Assembly: GCA_018398765.1 (NCBI GenBank)
Contig: JAHBMJ010003752.1
Location: forward strand, 102,869-165,999
Length of the DNA stretch: 63,131 nt
Reading direction: 5' to 3'
Source: Chromera velia
Taxonomy: Eukaryota; Sar; Chromeraceae
Of the stretch, positions 20,627 to 33,194 are shown piece by piece. The translations under genes and the position numbers were made by a program. Position 1 is the stretch's first letter. Each line of letters starts with the position of its first letter. The notes under the pieces were generated by a model. It saw only the letters and a program-made list of their open reading frames with translations. It was not told where the DNA came from and did no database searches.

Positions 20627-23415
20627 CCTCCGCACAGACAAAAAATGATAAATGAATTGAATTGAAGTGGTTGAAGCCCGTGAGTCTCCGCTCGCGCTTT
20701 GGCCAGTGGCCAAGTGAACTTACTTGATGGAACGGTACATTGGAACCAAAATAAATGGAAATTACCAACTTGAATAGTCGAAATTCAGTGATGCTCAAGT
20801 CGAAGTAGAAATCCTAGTAGAAATCTGTGTAATTCAATAACATATTGGCAAGTGAAGTTACTATTATATGTAGAGGCTTAAATATAGAGTGCATTACAGA
20901 CTGAAGAATAACTGGAAGAATAGTAAAGTAAATTAAATAATTTAAAATCGATTAAGAACCATTATTTTGTTAACTTAAATATTTCAGTGCAACTATACCT
21001 ATAGAACTATGCTACTAAAATTTGTGTGTCATGAGTTAAATAATAAATAATGGGGGAATGCATTTTAAGATCTGTTCCTATAACACGTTCGCTTTACTTT
21101 GGTCCTTCCTTTCCTATACGCAACACTGCAACACATCTGGCTACATTGCAATACTCTAGGTTCTACTCGATCAGTTAAATAATTAGAAATGTGTACGTTC
21201 AACTTAATTCAAATATAGAAATACAGTAAATTCAAAATTGCTACTGTAAATTATAAATAATTTGTAGTAATAACAATACGTAATAATACGTACTGCATAG
21301 GTTCAATAATGATTAAATTCAAAATAAATGTTTTTTTTTCATATATGGTACCGCTATAGATCCCGATAGAAACTAGTATTATCTGAGTAGTATAGAAATG
21401 GGCTGATGACGACAGTGTATGATGATCTACTATACTACTTCAGGCCTAGAAGATAATGATATAATGATCGAGTCGATGATCAAAGAAAATTTAAGAGTCT
21501 AAGTCTCAAAAAAGACCGTGCGAAAGCTAGTGCGAAAGATACAGATTCATCACACAACATGCTGGAAAAAACGAAGATAAAAGGGAACGCCGGGACGACC
21601 CCGGACGAGGCATGCAGATCGTCCATACACAGAGCAGCCTGAGGTCGCTTCTCTGCCTGTGTGTCTCTGATCATGCATGACCCGCCACTAAGCGGAGCCT
21701 GAGCGGACTTTCTTCATTTTTTTTCCCGGTTCTGGCCAAATGCAGTGGTCACTGTGTGCATTAGTGAATCCACTCAAGTCTAACACAAACGGCCATGCCC
21801 TAGGCTATGCCACTAATGCCATTCCACTAGCTCTAGCCTTTTTTTCAGGTCAGGTCTCTGTAGGCCGCGTTTCTTAGTTTGAAATCATATGATTAAAAAT
21901 TTCACCCGTCTCAAAGTCTCTTAAGTATGAAATGATAAGATTTTAACAATTGCCATCGTACCTAGAAGAGAGCTAGTGCCCATAATTTGCCTGATGACAG
22001 GCTAATATCGCCTAGCTCACTCAACAATGACCTCTTTTGCACGACGCAGGAATTGCATGTATGCTCATATATGCCCTTATGAACTCCGGGGAAGGTTTGA
22101 GAACCTCTGCGCTCAGAACTCGCTGACCCGGGTTCAATGGGTCCGTCTGCTTCTTGCCCACCCAGCGGAGTGCGTAGCTACGAGAGTGCGCAAGCCGTTA
22201 ATGATCAGCAACGTGATCCGTCCTAGGATCTGTCATTCAAAAGAAACGGTGTTACCACCAAATGAGATAGAGATATTCAAATACAACTGCCAAAGGAGAT
22301 GGGAAAGACATCTCTCAGATCGAATGAAGAGAAACCGTTCGCTTTGTGTTTAGCTCCGTCAAGCTCGGGAATCCACTCGACCGGACAGGTATCCGGTTGA
22401 CCGGATAAGGCACTAACAAATATAAACAAGTGTCCTACCAACCGGACAAACACATGCAAAAATCCGGTTGACCGGATTGCTTCAGCAATGCAAATGGTCT
22501 TTGGGGCAAATCTGAAGAAATTGAGAGTTGCATACTTGAAAGTTGATTCTATAGTTGATTTAATTAAACTGTCAGTAGTTTGATGAAAATTGAATACCCT
22601 TGACTCGAATTCTTGGAGACGGCTTATATATGGCTTGCATACCGATACAATGAACTGAAATCAACTACCGTTAGCCTTCTAACCTAGGGCCCTCTACCTC
22701 TACTGACCCCTACTTCTGCTGAGGGCCAGGCCCGGGGCTCTTTGCCTTTACTCACAAGTCTGTTCCTCTCTGACACCAAGTCGAAGCCTAGATCGAAGCG
22801 CAGGTCAACAGATCAGAGAATTAAATGTAATTTAATGTATGTGTTATAGTAATTTTCTATATTTTTTCGTTTTTAAAATTTGAATACATGGGATCGAGAG
22901 TGATTTAGGTAACTTTGCATAAAATTTTGTTTGACCTAGTAAATGCAGTCTATAGTATAAAATGCTCAATTACTATTGAAATAGTCTAGGAAATATAGTA
23001 AAATAACTATAACAGGATTACAGGATTACAATTTTATTATCAGGCGATCAAAGAAAATTAATGGTAGAATCGTAAAGTTTTGTAAACTATTTAAACAATT
23101 TTTACTATACTTTTAAGTTTCAAGTACTATATTCTTACTAATAATTCTATTTAATTTTAAAGTTTGTTGATCCATAGATGTGGATCAATCAGTTATATCC
23201 TATCTTATATCTAGGGTTATATTATAGCTACTATCTAGATGTTCACTTTAGGCCTTGCCTAGGGCCTAGCTAGCTCTGTCAGTCAGCTAATTATATATAT
23301 CCACGAAATGACTCCTTCTTTTCTCTTTGCCACACAGCAGACTATGTATTCGTCCATACATCATGGAACCCGGGGCCACGGGGGCTCAATCTAGAAGGAA
23401 GAAAAAAAACGTTCA
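20627..23415. other. AT-rich convergent intergenic block
   Basis: About 2.8 kb of AT-rich DNA 3' of the SET gene. The only sizeable frame is 22027-22353 (+, 108 codons), Arg/Cys-rich with MYAHICPYELRGRF, which I do not recognise. Because it sits in otherwise non-coding DNA it may be a relic. Two copies of an ATCCGGT-TG-ACCGGAT palindrome occur at 22391-22406 and 22462-22477. Nothing else supportable was seen. Confidence 0.45.
22391..22477. repeat. paired ATCCGGT/ACCGGAT palindromes
   Basis: Identical 16-base imperfect palindromes ATCCGGTTGACCGGAT at 22391-22406 and 22462-22477, 71 bases apart, with further CCGGAC/ACCGG words between them (22380-22386, 22440-22447). This may be a protein-binding array or an end of a decayed transposon. 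Confidence 0.55.
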
Positions 23416-24120
23416 ATGTCGTTTACGATCGAATGTCCCCGGTCAAATACAAATCTGATCTATGAAGGGTTTCCCGACAATAGAGAAGCACGTCTCCTTC
23501 GTGTGTTGTAGCAGCGTGGTTGGATGTCCTCAGACAGATTCCGCACTTTACTCGAGTTTCTCGCCACAGCTAGACAAGACGTCCCAGGGCCCTCTGATGA
23601 CTTGTACTGGTACAGCTGGGACTCTTCCGAATACACCGTAGAGGCCGAAGAATCTCCCTATCTCCCATAAGGCGTGGATTACGCTCTCGTTCATGATCAC
23701 GAGTCATTCAATTTCCTCCAATTCCATGAAGTAGAGCCCATACATGTTCTGCGCTATAGGGGCTTTCACAACAGCCTTCTGACCGTAGGCACAGGCTTCT
23801 TGAACATATGTCGGAAGTGCCACACGGCCAGGCAGATGCCACTCACACTCATATCCCATGTTAACTTTCCTACGAGGACAGTGAATATGATGGTGAGGGA
23901 AGAAGTGCTGCTCGAGGATGCTGTGTTTTGCCTCTTCGGCAGGATGGATGGCACCCTCCCTCCGGCAGAAACGAAGGCAGCTTGGCTTTGTGACGCCTCT
24001 ATGATGACTCATGAGGCCATGGAGAGTCAGTACGCCAAAGCAGAGGAAGTGTGGGAGGTCATTCAGTACTATAGGGAGAAGGAAAGAGAATGGGCGAGCG
24101 CCATTGATGCCTTTGCGTAG
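23416..24120 (+). pseudogene. decayed reading frame of unknown family
   Basis: One phase gives coding-like sequence from the ATG at 23416 to TAG at 24118-24120, but is broken by TAG at 23509-23511 and TAA at 23668-23670. Upstream pieces read IYEGFPDNREARLLRVL, SSDRFRTLLEFLATARQD and DDLYWYSWDSSEY. The last 148 codons are open and contain FHEVEPIHVLRYRGFHN, a lone C-x2-C (CRKC) and an acidic C-terminus (YREKEREWASAIDAFA). The charge pattern and aromatic content look like a real globular protein. I do not recognise the family. It lies alone in AT-rich DNA between convergent genes, which favours a mobile-element or captured origin. If introns removed the stops it could still be a gene, but the stops lack good splice sites. 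Confidence 0.45.
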
Positions 24121-25642
24121 CAGGAGACGGCGAGAGACGAAAGTCAAATACTCATAAAATACCCAGCCGATATAACCGAAGCCAACACGGCTTTTAGCTT
24201 TGTCAGCAGCTTTTTGACAGCTCTTTTTTGGCAGATTATCTTTAATCGTACTCTCGATGACTCCCCTCCCGCAGCCCCAGCACTTGTAACCGCACTATAT
24301 TGCAGTAGTACCTCCCGCAGCTGCCGCCGTGCCGCCCTACTACCGCCTACTACTATGAAGACATCCTCCCCAGACTTGCAGTGTTCCTCAGCAACCTAAA
24401 CAGAGCAATCAGAAGCCTTACTGCTAAAACGCCTAGTAAAATACACTTTAATCACTATAACTGAAATTGACAATTTGAATAATGATTACCAATTTCAATC
24501 CCCACTAGTGACATTGATCACGATTATTCAAGTCGGTCATGACTTTATATTAATTGAAACTTAAGTCACTGATGTTGTAGCTAGCGCTAGAGCTAACGAG
24601 CGAAAGTTTTATAAGATAGGATAGGATAGGATTTATGTTCCGGGTTGCCCTGCGGTCTTTTTCATAAAATCTATGTAACCACGTCTCAGGCCGAATTCTA
24701 CAAAATTGTAGAAACCTGTAAGCCAGCTTTACCCACTGGCAGGTAAAAAACTTTTAAAAAATCATCAAATAAGATTGCATAATTAAAATACTACTTTTAG
24801 AATAAAAGTTTAATTATTAATCGTCACTATAGTTTAAACTTTAAAGAAATCTTGAAAGGAAAAATTAGGAAAGAAATAAAGAGGTTTGTTTCACAGATAT
24901 CGATCTCCCTGTACATCAAGCTTGATATGGTACGTAGCAATTTCGAACGGTTTCATCAAACGGCGGATGTTATATTTGGCAGTGTGTGGCCATCCGCATG
25001 TACGTAGACGCAACTACTACTGCACTGCTGGCTGCAGCTATAAACCTTTGTGACAAAAGGAAAACTTTTAGGACTCCCAGTGCAACACAGCTCACATCGT
25101 AAAGGACTTCAATCAACTATAATGGCATTGCCGTCATCTCTATACAGCCGACGATTAATTCGAGCACCGCCTTTGTAGGGGGGTTTCTTTGATATCCACA
25201 AGGGCCCGTCTCTGCAAAGGGCCAAAAAAGAGGAAGAGAATCGTTCAATTGAGCACGCATTGAAACACCCATTGAAAAGCAGCGAAGACACAAAATAGGT
25301 AATCGGAACCGAAATGAGATATAACTTCACCAACGAGGAGATCAAAGGACACAAAGACTGAAGTCTCTTCTTGTCAAACCAATCGTTCTGTGAATGCACG
25401 AACCACTTCTCTTCTCCCCTAATGGTTCTCCACGCACACCTTTTTCTGGCACTTTCATGTTTGGCATTCAATCGAAAAGACCCAGAAGCCCGACGTCTCC
25501 TTTTTTGAAGGCGAACTGAATCAAAGCACCTCCTTCCATGCATTCATCGGGTACTTCCTATCTGTCGATGCCGCGTTGCACGTGTCCGTTCATGCCAGAT
25601 CCTGTCTTGCATGCTTTCTTGCACTTGCAACTTGTCACCAAA
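24121..25642. other. AT-rich intergenic DNA with dispersed repeat words
   Basis: No gene supported. GATAGGATAGGATAGGATTT followed by ATGTTCCGGGT near 24614-24647 recurs in related form at about 58141-58177. The word ACAAAATTGTAGAA near 24707 recurs near 51387. The right end is the 3' flank of the ChaN-like gene. Confidence 0.45.
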
Positions 25643-26485
25643 TCACTGACAGACTGACTCTTCATTCAACAGCCGGCTCAGTCGGCCCGGGTCAATATTT
25701 GGAGTGAACCAAATGTACTCAGAGAGGGGGTACCCGAATTTTCTCGTCAAGTCAACTCCCTGAGTACACACGGGATGTTTGAAAGAAGAGAGGAATCCAG
25801 ATCGGAAAATTGGGCCTCCGGACTCAGTTTTTGCAGTTGTTTGAATTTTCAAGAGAAAATTGGGCATCCGGACTCAGTTTTTGCAGTTGTTGGAATTTTC
25901 AAGATCACTGCTTGCATAGGGAAGGAAGGCCTGGAGCGGGATTAGCCTTCGACCGCCCGAGTGCGAGACTTATCGGGGGTCCTTGTCACTCCTCGACACT
26001 GCCCTCCCTTCCACGAAGGAAGTTTGTATGGGAACGAACGGTCTCTCTTCAGACAGAGACACCACTGGATTGATTACACGACATCACAGGGCAAAAATGG
26101 GGAAGGAACACAAGACGAAAAAGGAAGGAAGGAAGGAAGGAAGGAAGAAAAGAACGAAAGAAAACAATCAGGAAAAAAACAGTGGAAGAAGAAGACAAGG
26201 ATGCGCGGCATAAGTGCCCTTCAAAGGAGAGCGCCAGAAAAATGATAAGACGGAGCCGCCCACCTCAACACACACTGATTGATTCCCCCCCTTCCACACC
26301 CACTCACCAATGCAAGCCTCAAGTGTTTGTTCTCTGAAAGGGACTCCTCCGACGTGGGGTTCAACATCAGAGACCCGACCTTGAACGCGTCGTAGGTCTT
26401 CGGCCCAATTTCGAACTTCTTCGCAATTCGCTCTAGCCGCGCCTGCACACACACGGACACGGACACACAGACACGCATGCACACA

Positions 26486-26537
<52 letters not shown>

Positions 26538-28957
26538 AAGAGGGACAAAGACAGAGAAACAAAGAAAGTTTTTGCATTTTCCAGCAGCCGTTTTCTTACA
26601 AGGCGCGCTAAGATTCCTCCAAAGAGTCGAGAAACACAGCCTGCCTCTCTGCCTGCCTTACCTGAATGCCAAAGCCATACTTGACATGGTCAGAGCCGGC
26701 CAGGACGATCAGCTTCCGGCCTGCAGACCCACCCACACACCCACACAGACACAGGGAGAGAGAGAAGCAGACCATGCAAACAGGGTACAACAATACCGCA
26801 GCAGTCTCATTTTCCCCTCTCTCTCCACACATATAAATCACCTGCTCACGGAACGCAGCTCAGCAGAGCAACAGACCGGCTGGAGGGCAGACTCTCCGCA
26901 GAGATCGAAAAGTGACTGAAGGCAGGAGGGAGAGCCCGGGAGGACGAAACGAAAGGGGGAAAAGAAGGACAGCAGGAGCCAAAGATAAACTCACGCGGAT
27001 TTTGCTCGACAAATTTCGCTGCCTGCAAGCAGAAGCAGAAAGAAAAAAACTTACATCTGACCAGCATGACAGACGGGCTCTCCTGCTAGGGCCTTGTTTA
27101 ATGCGCTCCGGCTAGGAGCAGAAAAAAGTACTTAGCCGATCACTTCAGTCGCCGGAAGGGAAGGCCAAGAAGAGACAAACAACGGCAAAGGTTGGAAGAG
27201 ACGAAAGGACAAAGGAAGTGAGAAAGAAAGATCAGATGGAGGATTTTGTTTATTTCCACAGGAAGACGTAAACGCGCAGAAAGCCACACACTGCACTGCA
27301 TTGTACTGCACTGACTCACTCACTCACTCACTCACTCACTCACGTTGGTTGCCATCGTCTCATCCCACACCATCCGAGCGGCCAGAAAATTTTCCATCAC
27401 GGGGGAGGTCCCCAACAGACCCGACTCCCTGTGCCAATTAAATTGAGCTCGTATGACTTCAGATGCGTATTCCTGCACGAGTCGAAGGAATGTTTCACCT
27501 TTTGTCTGAAGATGCACACCGCTACTTTGAGTTTCTTTTGAATGGAGGATGCGCAGCAGTAGGGGGAGATGAAAGAACTTGGTGGGGACCGAAAACCGGT
27601 GAAGCAGAAGAAGCGTCAATTACAAGCAGCCTTTCCCACTTTTCCGCCTTATCCCGCCCAGTCCTGCCCCGGTCTTTCTTTCTCGGAGGGTCTAGTTTGT
27701 CCAAATCTCTCGCTTGCATGTGTCCTACAAAGCACATTCGAGAGCCTGAGTGAAAACCACACAGATGGAACCAACCGCCCTTACCAATCAATTTTCTACA
27801 GAACGAAGGGCCAAAAAGTCAACAGAAACGCAACAAGGAGGGTCCATGGCCTAGAGGGAGCGAATCAAGAGAAAAGAAAAACAAGTTGAACGAACGAAGG
27901 AACAAAAAAACGAACCCGAAATCCAGTGTTCTGCATCATATCAAAGAAGCCGTCTCCGTCAGGGACGCACTGCCTCCGCTCATCTCCCTGCAGACCAGGC
28001 AGACCCAGTAGTTGAACCTGCAAGAGACGATCCAGAACGAGGGGGGGCAAAGAACACATGCAAACACACACACACACACGCGCGCGCACGCACGCACGCA
28101 CGCACTCACACGCACAAAGCGGACAGGGGTGGACATGCAGAGTCCTTTATCACCCTGGTTTGTGATGCAGTCTTCTTGTTTCTCCACGGTGTCTGTGACT
28201 GCCTAGAGGCGTAAACAGACTTCTCTTGTGAGCATTCCGCTAGTGGATGGACGAAAATTTCTGGTCGCTGCGGGAGTCGAGCCAATCCATCTCAAGAAAG
28301 TCACGTTCATCTTGATTATATTTTAATAGACACATGCGCACACCTATGCATGCAGAGAGAGAGACTGGCGATAATCTGATATCAATCGACCCCCCCCCTT
28401 TCTCTTTGATCTTCTTTCTGGTCTCCACACAGAAACTCTCCGTTCCTCTCCCTTGCATGGTCGTCTGGACACACGCGGCAGAGCACAAGGAAGGACGCAC
28501 ACGACGAGAAGAAATTTCGGGCGAGCCAAAAGAAAAGAAGGACGTACCTTCACCTGAACCTCTGAAGGAGTGTTGAGGGCGACCAGCGGGATGCCCCTGC
28601 TTCTTGCGAAACGGAAAATATCCCTGCAGAGGGACAGTGAGGAAACGGAGAGCAGGAATTAAGTAAAAACAAACAGTGACCGCGGAACGCTTCTTAGAAA
28701 GAAAGAGAGAAACACTGAAAGAAGAAAGCTGGCTGATGTGCAAATAACGAGAAAAGAGAAGGGAAAAAATTGCCACAGGCAGATGAGAAGACACTCTCGA
28801 ACAAGACAAACCACTGAGTCACCAGAAGAAATGGGGGAAGAAGACATGGTAAGATGAGGAGAAGGCAAACATATGCCCAAGGAAGAAGGCATTTCAGCGA
28901 TTCCCTGCCAACGTAAAAGAGAAGGGCAGGGAGAGAGCGAGATCAGTCTGAAGATTT

Positions 28958-28989
<32 letters not shown>

Positions 28990-30743
28990 TTTTTCCTTCC
29001 CTGGCCAAAACGCCGGTATGCACTCAGCCTTTTCTCACGCAGTCTGACTGCATGGTTTTTTTTTTTTCTCACTTGTAGGTCTCGAACGGCCACGGCCACC
29101 GTCTCTTCCACTCCGTCGCTGCCAGAAGGGCTTCGTCAGCCTGCGTGCGTGCGTGCAGAAAAGACAACAGATAAGCACAGTGATAGACAGAAAAGTAGAA
29201 ATACGGACAAATAGAGAGGCACGGGAGGAGAGGGATAGCGAAAAGAAATGCAGATACGAGCCACATTGCGTCTGTGTGTATTTGTGTATGTAGGTGTGTG
29301 TGTGGGGGGGGAGGGGGGGAGACAAACAGACAGACAGACAGACAGACTGTCTAGACAGACAGACAGAGTCCCGCGACCGAGATTTTCCCTCTGTGCTTAA
29401 TCCATCGACCGACCGCATCATCATCCTCGATGTCCTTTCTGACATACGCATCGAGTGCATCTTGAAATTGCATCTGGACCTGCGCGGGCACAACAGTGCA
29501 TTTCCGACGGGAGAAATGAGTTGATTGTTGTACAAAGCGTCTGCTTGGACTGCATGTGAACGTGAAAAAAGGATAAACTTCGAGAGTTTTCGAGAGTAAC
29601 TTCGGGGGTACGGGCTTGAAAAAGCTCCACTCTAAAAACGCACAACGAGAAGACAATACCAGAACGCACCGACGCCCTCACTCTGCTCTCAGGCCGCTTT
29701 CAGCCCACAAGCGAAATGGATTACAGAAAAGCACAGTCTCGCAGGGAAAGTAAAGAAAAGCATGCTCACATCCTCGGTGAGACCACAGAAGACAACGAAA
29801 ACGGAAGACGTCGGAATTGAGGTATTTCTGAACAAAACATAAAGAACACACCATTTCTACCCCCAGAGCCAGGTCTTTGAATATTCCCCTCATACGACGC
29901 AGAAGGCACACAAAGAGAAGCCTGTCCTCGTTCCTCTCGTGATGCTCGCCGACCAACAGGACGTTATTGTCGAAGAGCATTTTCTGCACACGCACGCGAT
30001 TGATGAGCGATTGATGAGCACTTCCTTTGAGATTATACTTTTGCTTAGCAACCCCACATCACCGCGCAACAAAGGGCCGATAGAACCCTTTAGGGAACCA
30101 ACCTCACGTGACACATCATCGGTTCTTTTTTTATTTCGGTTGTCTTTATCTTGTTGTCTTTCGATGTAAACAACGCACCCGCGGCACTGCAATTGGAAGC
30201 GACAACAGAAAAGGCACCCTCACAAAGCCTCCTAGTCGACAAGAAAGAGTGCGACACTGAAGGTAGGCAGGGGGTCACGCAGAGAGGAGAGAAAGGGTGG
30301 CTGGTAGACGCCTTTTTGTCTGTCCTCCACCGACCCACCCGGAGAAGTTTGTGCTCCCCTTCATCGGACATGGGCATCATCAGAGGCTCTGGCCGTTGTG
30401 GAATGATCTGCAGACAGACAGACAGGAAGACATTCGAATGGACAGACCGTGAGTCTCTTTTACCCGTTTTCCTTTTTTTTTATGAAAGACAACCACTGAA
30501 AGACAGGAAGAAAGAAAGAAACAAGGAAGGAAGGAAGACTGGAAGGGAAAAAAAAAAAGGAAGGAAGAAAGCGAGGAATGAAGACTGACAGACAAAACAG
30601 ACAGACAGACCGACCGAGAGAGACTATATGGTTTCTTTCCCTCCTTGTCTTCATGAACCGAGACAGACGGAAGGAGGGAAGGAAGGAAGGAAGGAAGGAA
30701 GGAAGAAAGAGAGAAAGAGAGAAAGAAAGAAAGAAAGAAAGAA

Positions 30744-30783
<40 letters not shown>

Positions 30784-32142
30784 TTGAGACACTTGCAAAT
30801 ACGGATGCACGCACACTGCACCCCGGCCTCGTATCGTCGAAAAAAAAGAGTGCAGATGTGGAGGGCGGAAATGCCTTTCGGACACTTGGGTTTGAGAAGA
30901 AACATCGTTGGAGCTTGAACTAAGTCCACACGCCGTCAGAGCCGATGACCCACCAAAACCTTCCATTTCTCTCTCATTTTCACTGCGCCGGCGTCTGCGT
31001 CTATGCGTCTCTCATTTTTGGGTACATAGAGGGCGCTTTGCACACATCTCAAATTCTGCCTCCCCTCTTCTCCCCCCCACTTACCTGATACGCAGGTTGT
31101 CGGGGAAAGGCAGGCATGCCGTCGTCTGCCCACCTCTGTTTGTACGGGAGGGGGGTGGGGCCGTTGTATGTCACAGGCAGGTAGGTGAAGTTTGCCAGCA
31201 GCTGCAGTTGTCCATCCAGTGTGCGAGTTAGTTGCCCAGTCACTTAATTAGTCTGTGAGTTCTCCAGTCAGTCACTAGATCAGAAGATCGAGTAGATATT
31301 CACTGGGCGAATCAGCCACGAGTTCGTACACCGACGAATGAAGAAAAACAAATCGTCCTCCGTTCCTCGAAAAGGAACGCAGTGTGGTGATGCTGAGCTA
31401 CAAAAAGATGCTAATTGCAGACCCAGACAGAAACGTAACAGCAGAGCGGAAAAGTCATGAGGGAACAAAGCAAGAGGGGGAGAGGGAGTATGTAGGAGGG
31501 AAGGAAAAGAATTTTTCCGTCGATCATGCCATATAGATGATGAACGAAGGGGATCCAGGAATCCAGAACATCAAGCAAAATGAGAGACAGACAGACAAGA
31601 GGACACCGGACCTTTGAGAGATCTGGACCTGGGGCCGTTTGTGCCCGTGCTTCCTCTACCCCCCCTCCAAATGCCCCCACTGCACTGGCGGAAAGGGACC
31701 CCACAGCCAGGGCAAAGGAGCTACGGAGAAATTCATGTCGCGAGGTACCGGCAGACTCCTCTTCCACCTCATTCTCAAACGCGTCTTCCATTGCCACCCT
31801 TGGGGCTGGTATCGGCACCGCCCCCCCCCTCCCAGATCCCAGCAGTCCCTCTTCCCCTTCCAGTGCCTCTCCCTCTGTGCCGTCTCCTCCGATTTCGAAG
31901 CCTTTCCTCCTGATGGCATCCAAACAGGAGCAGGTGTCCGTTGAGGATGAAGCTCGAGACGGGGAGGTAGAACGTGGTGAGAGTTGGAACGAAAGAACGA
32001 GATCCACCAGACAGAACATGAGAGCCAGAGTGAAGAAGCGGGACAGCACAACACTTTGAGAGACCCCGATCCGTCTCCCCTGGACCGGTGGTGCTCTCGA
32101 CTCAGGCCCTAATGTCCGGCCAGAAACAGCACCCACCATCAT
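25643..32142 (-). CDS. ChaN/DUF399-like protein with thylakoid-lumen leader
   Basis: Thirteen exons (read right to left): 32142-31612, 31201-31085, 30407-30339, 29983-29852, 29479-29414, 29140-29073, 28623-28548, 28017-27916, 27505-27344, 27022-26995, 26720-26662, 26442-26308 and 25759-25643; 1662 nt, 553 residues, all in phase. The leader has a hydrophobic signal (about 31-51) then Phe52, a Ser/Pro/Arg-rich transit region, and a second hydrophobic stretch ending ARAQ (165-168), as for thylakoid-lumen import. Core motifs are VLLVGEHHE (about 247-255), LALGVEM-VQ, ATEWKRRWPW, RSRGIPLVALNTPSE, LGLPGLQGDERR, FLAARMVWDETMATN and LIVLAGSDHVKYGFGI. These match the ChaN-like (DUF399, Tiki/TraB-related) fold, some of which bind haem or iron. 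The last exon (YPLSEYIWFTP) closes the domain. No DUF3411 partner domain is present. The start at 32142 is chosen for the leader; an ATG at 32334 is also open. Confidence 0.85.
25805..25904. repeat. tandem 50-bp duplication in the last ChaN intron
   Basis: Two head-to-tail copies (25805-25854 and 25855-25904) that differ at only two positions by eye. Each copy contains TTTTTGCAGTTG. It lies within the final intron of the minus-strand gene. Confidence 0.85.
26451..26540 (-). repeat. (CT)n(GT)n microsatellite used as acceptor tract
   Basis: On the minus strand the run is CT dinucleotides, then GT dinucleotides, then GTGTGTGCAG at the acceptor of ChaN exon 12 (exon starts 26442). The microsatellite therefore is the polypyrimidine tract of that intron. 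Confidence 0.8.
27311..27343 (-). repeat. (GTGA)n repeat at a 5' splice site
   Basis: On the minus strand the donor of ChaN exon 9 is followed by about eight GTGA units. The repeat starts exactly at the exon-intron junction. Confidence 0.85.
28959..28992. repeat. (TTTC)n microsatellite
   Basis: About eight TTTC units on the + strand inside a ChaN intron, close to the (T)n run and donor near 29055-29072. Confidence 0.8.
30463..30790. repeat. purine-rich GGAA/GAAA satellite in ChaN intron
   Basis: Long A/G-only tracts on the + strand, with GGAA units (30670-30705) followed by GAAA units and a GA run (30706-30783), interleaved with CAGA units. On the transcribed strand of the minus gene these are pyrimidine tracts. 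Long open frames in this segment are low-complexity artefacts. Confidence 0.8.
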
Positions 32143-32432
32143 GACCGCGTTGTAGGTCCACAGAAAGAACGAAGGGCAGATGAGAAATTTATGTTTGCGA
32201 CTCCCCGACGAAAAAAAAATGGCGTCAAACTCTTTCCGTCTCCGCGTTCCTGACGATGGAAAGAGACAGCTCCGACGAGAAATGAAGCAATCAACGGTGA
32301 GGTTTGGAGAAGTGCCTACAACCTCAGCTTGCACTTGCTACCTTGCCTGTCAATTCTCCGGCATTGCCAGCTACTGAGGCGATCCAAGACGAATTGAGAC
32401 AACACTTCCTCCGACATCCTCCGACAACACAT

Positions 32433-32711
32433 GGCCCGGAAAGCGAAGCTGAGAGGGCACTTAACAAAAATTGCACCCCCACGTTGACAGGAAGATCTGA
32501 CGCACGCCAGGGGAGGCCCCGAAAAGACAATTCAGGTGAGGGGGCACTTATCGAATTTAACCTATGGGTAAGAAGAATTAATTTCGCTTTCCGGGCCATT
32601 CGCACGGAGTGCGTCAGATGGAGAGTCCGGTGTGCGTTGCGACTCGCCCCGCGGCCTGCATGCGCGCGGCCGCCCCCGCGCAGCCGCCCGCGGCCATGCA
32701 TATATATATAG
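32433..32711. promoter_or_regulatory. divergent promoter, ChaN-like / RMC1
   Basis: Between ATGs at 32142 (-) and 33195 (+). It holds an exact inverted pair of a 13-mer, GGCCCGGAAAGCG at 32433-32445 and CGCTTTCCGGGCC at 32585-32597, then a GC-rich block with TGCATGCG (32658-32665) and GGCCATGCATATATATATAG ending at about 32711, which contains a TATA-like run. The opposite-facing 13-mers suit a bidirectional promoter. The rest of the interval (32143-32432 and 32712-33194) shows no gene and would hold 5' UTRs. Confidence 0.45.
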
Positions 32712-33194
32712 CAGAACGCCGTCTCCGGATCCGCATGACCTTCCTCGATTGCCCTGCTATGCCCTGCTTCATCGATTCAGACACATTTAGACTCCAGAAT
32801 GTAGAGATCTCCAGAAAGACCGGACCTATACCGGACCTCCATACAGCGATACACGTGGTGTACCAAGAGCTGGAGATGACCTGGCTAGGCAGCCGACTGT
32901 CAGAGCGGCAACCAAAACTCCGATGCGCCATCTCTTCATCTGGCGAAAGGCCTACGTAGACCCCGGCTGTCTGTAGAAAGGAGCGTCTTGTATCGCTGTG
33001 AAATCCCTGTGCGATGATTTGAATTCTTTTTTGTTCTGTGAGAACTTTAGAGGGCTCTTGATTGAAGAAAACGCAAAACCGCTGCTCTTCCTTTTCTCCT
33101 GCCATTCTTGTGAAGAAGCAAAGGGGAATTGTTCTGCCGTTTATATCCATTTCTCTGACTGTCTCTCTGAGAACGCGACGGATCACCCGGTCTG

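Noticed and set aside
30380-30966. Ser/Leu/Phe- and Lys/Glu-rich open frames on both strands
   Set aside because: Low-complexity translations of GGAA/GAAA and CAGA microsatellites within a ChaN intron.
31580-32059. 159-codon + strand open frame
   Set aside because: Antisense to ChaN exon 1, whose leader and phase are supported by 12 downstream exons.
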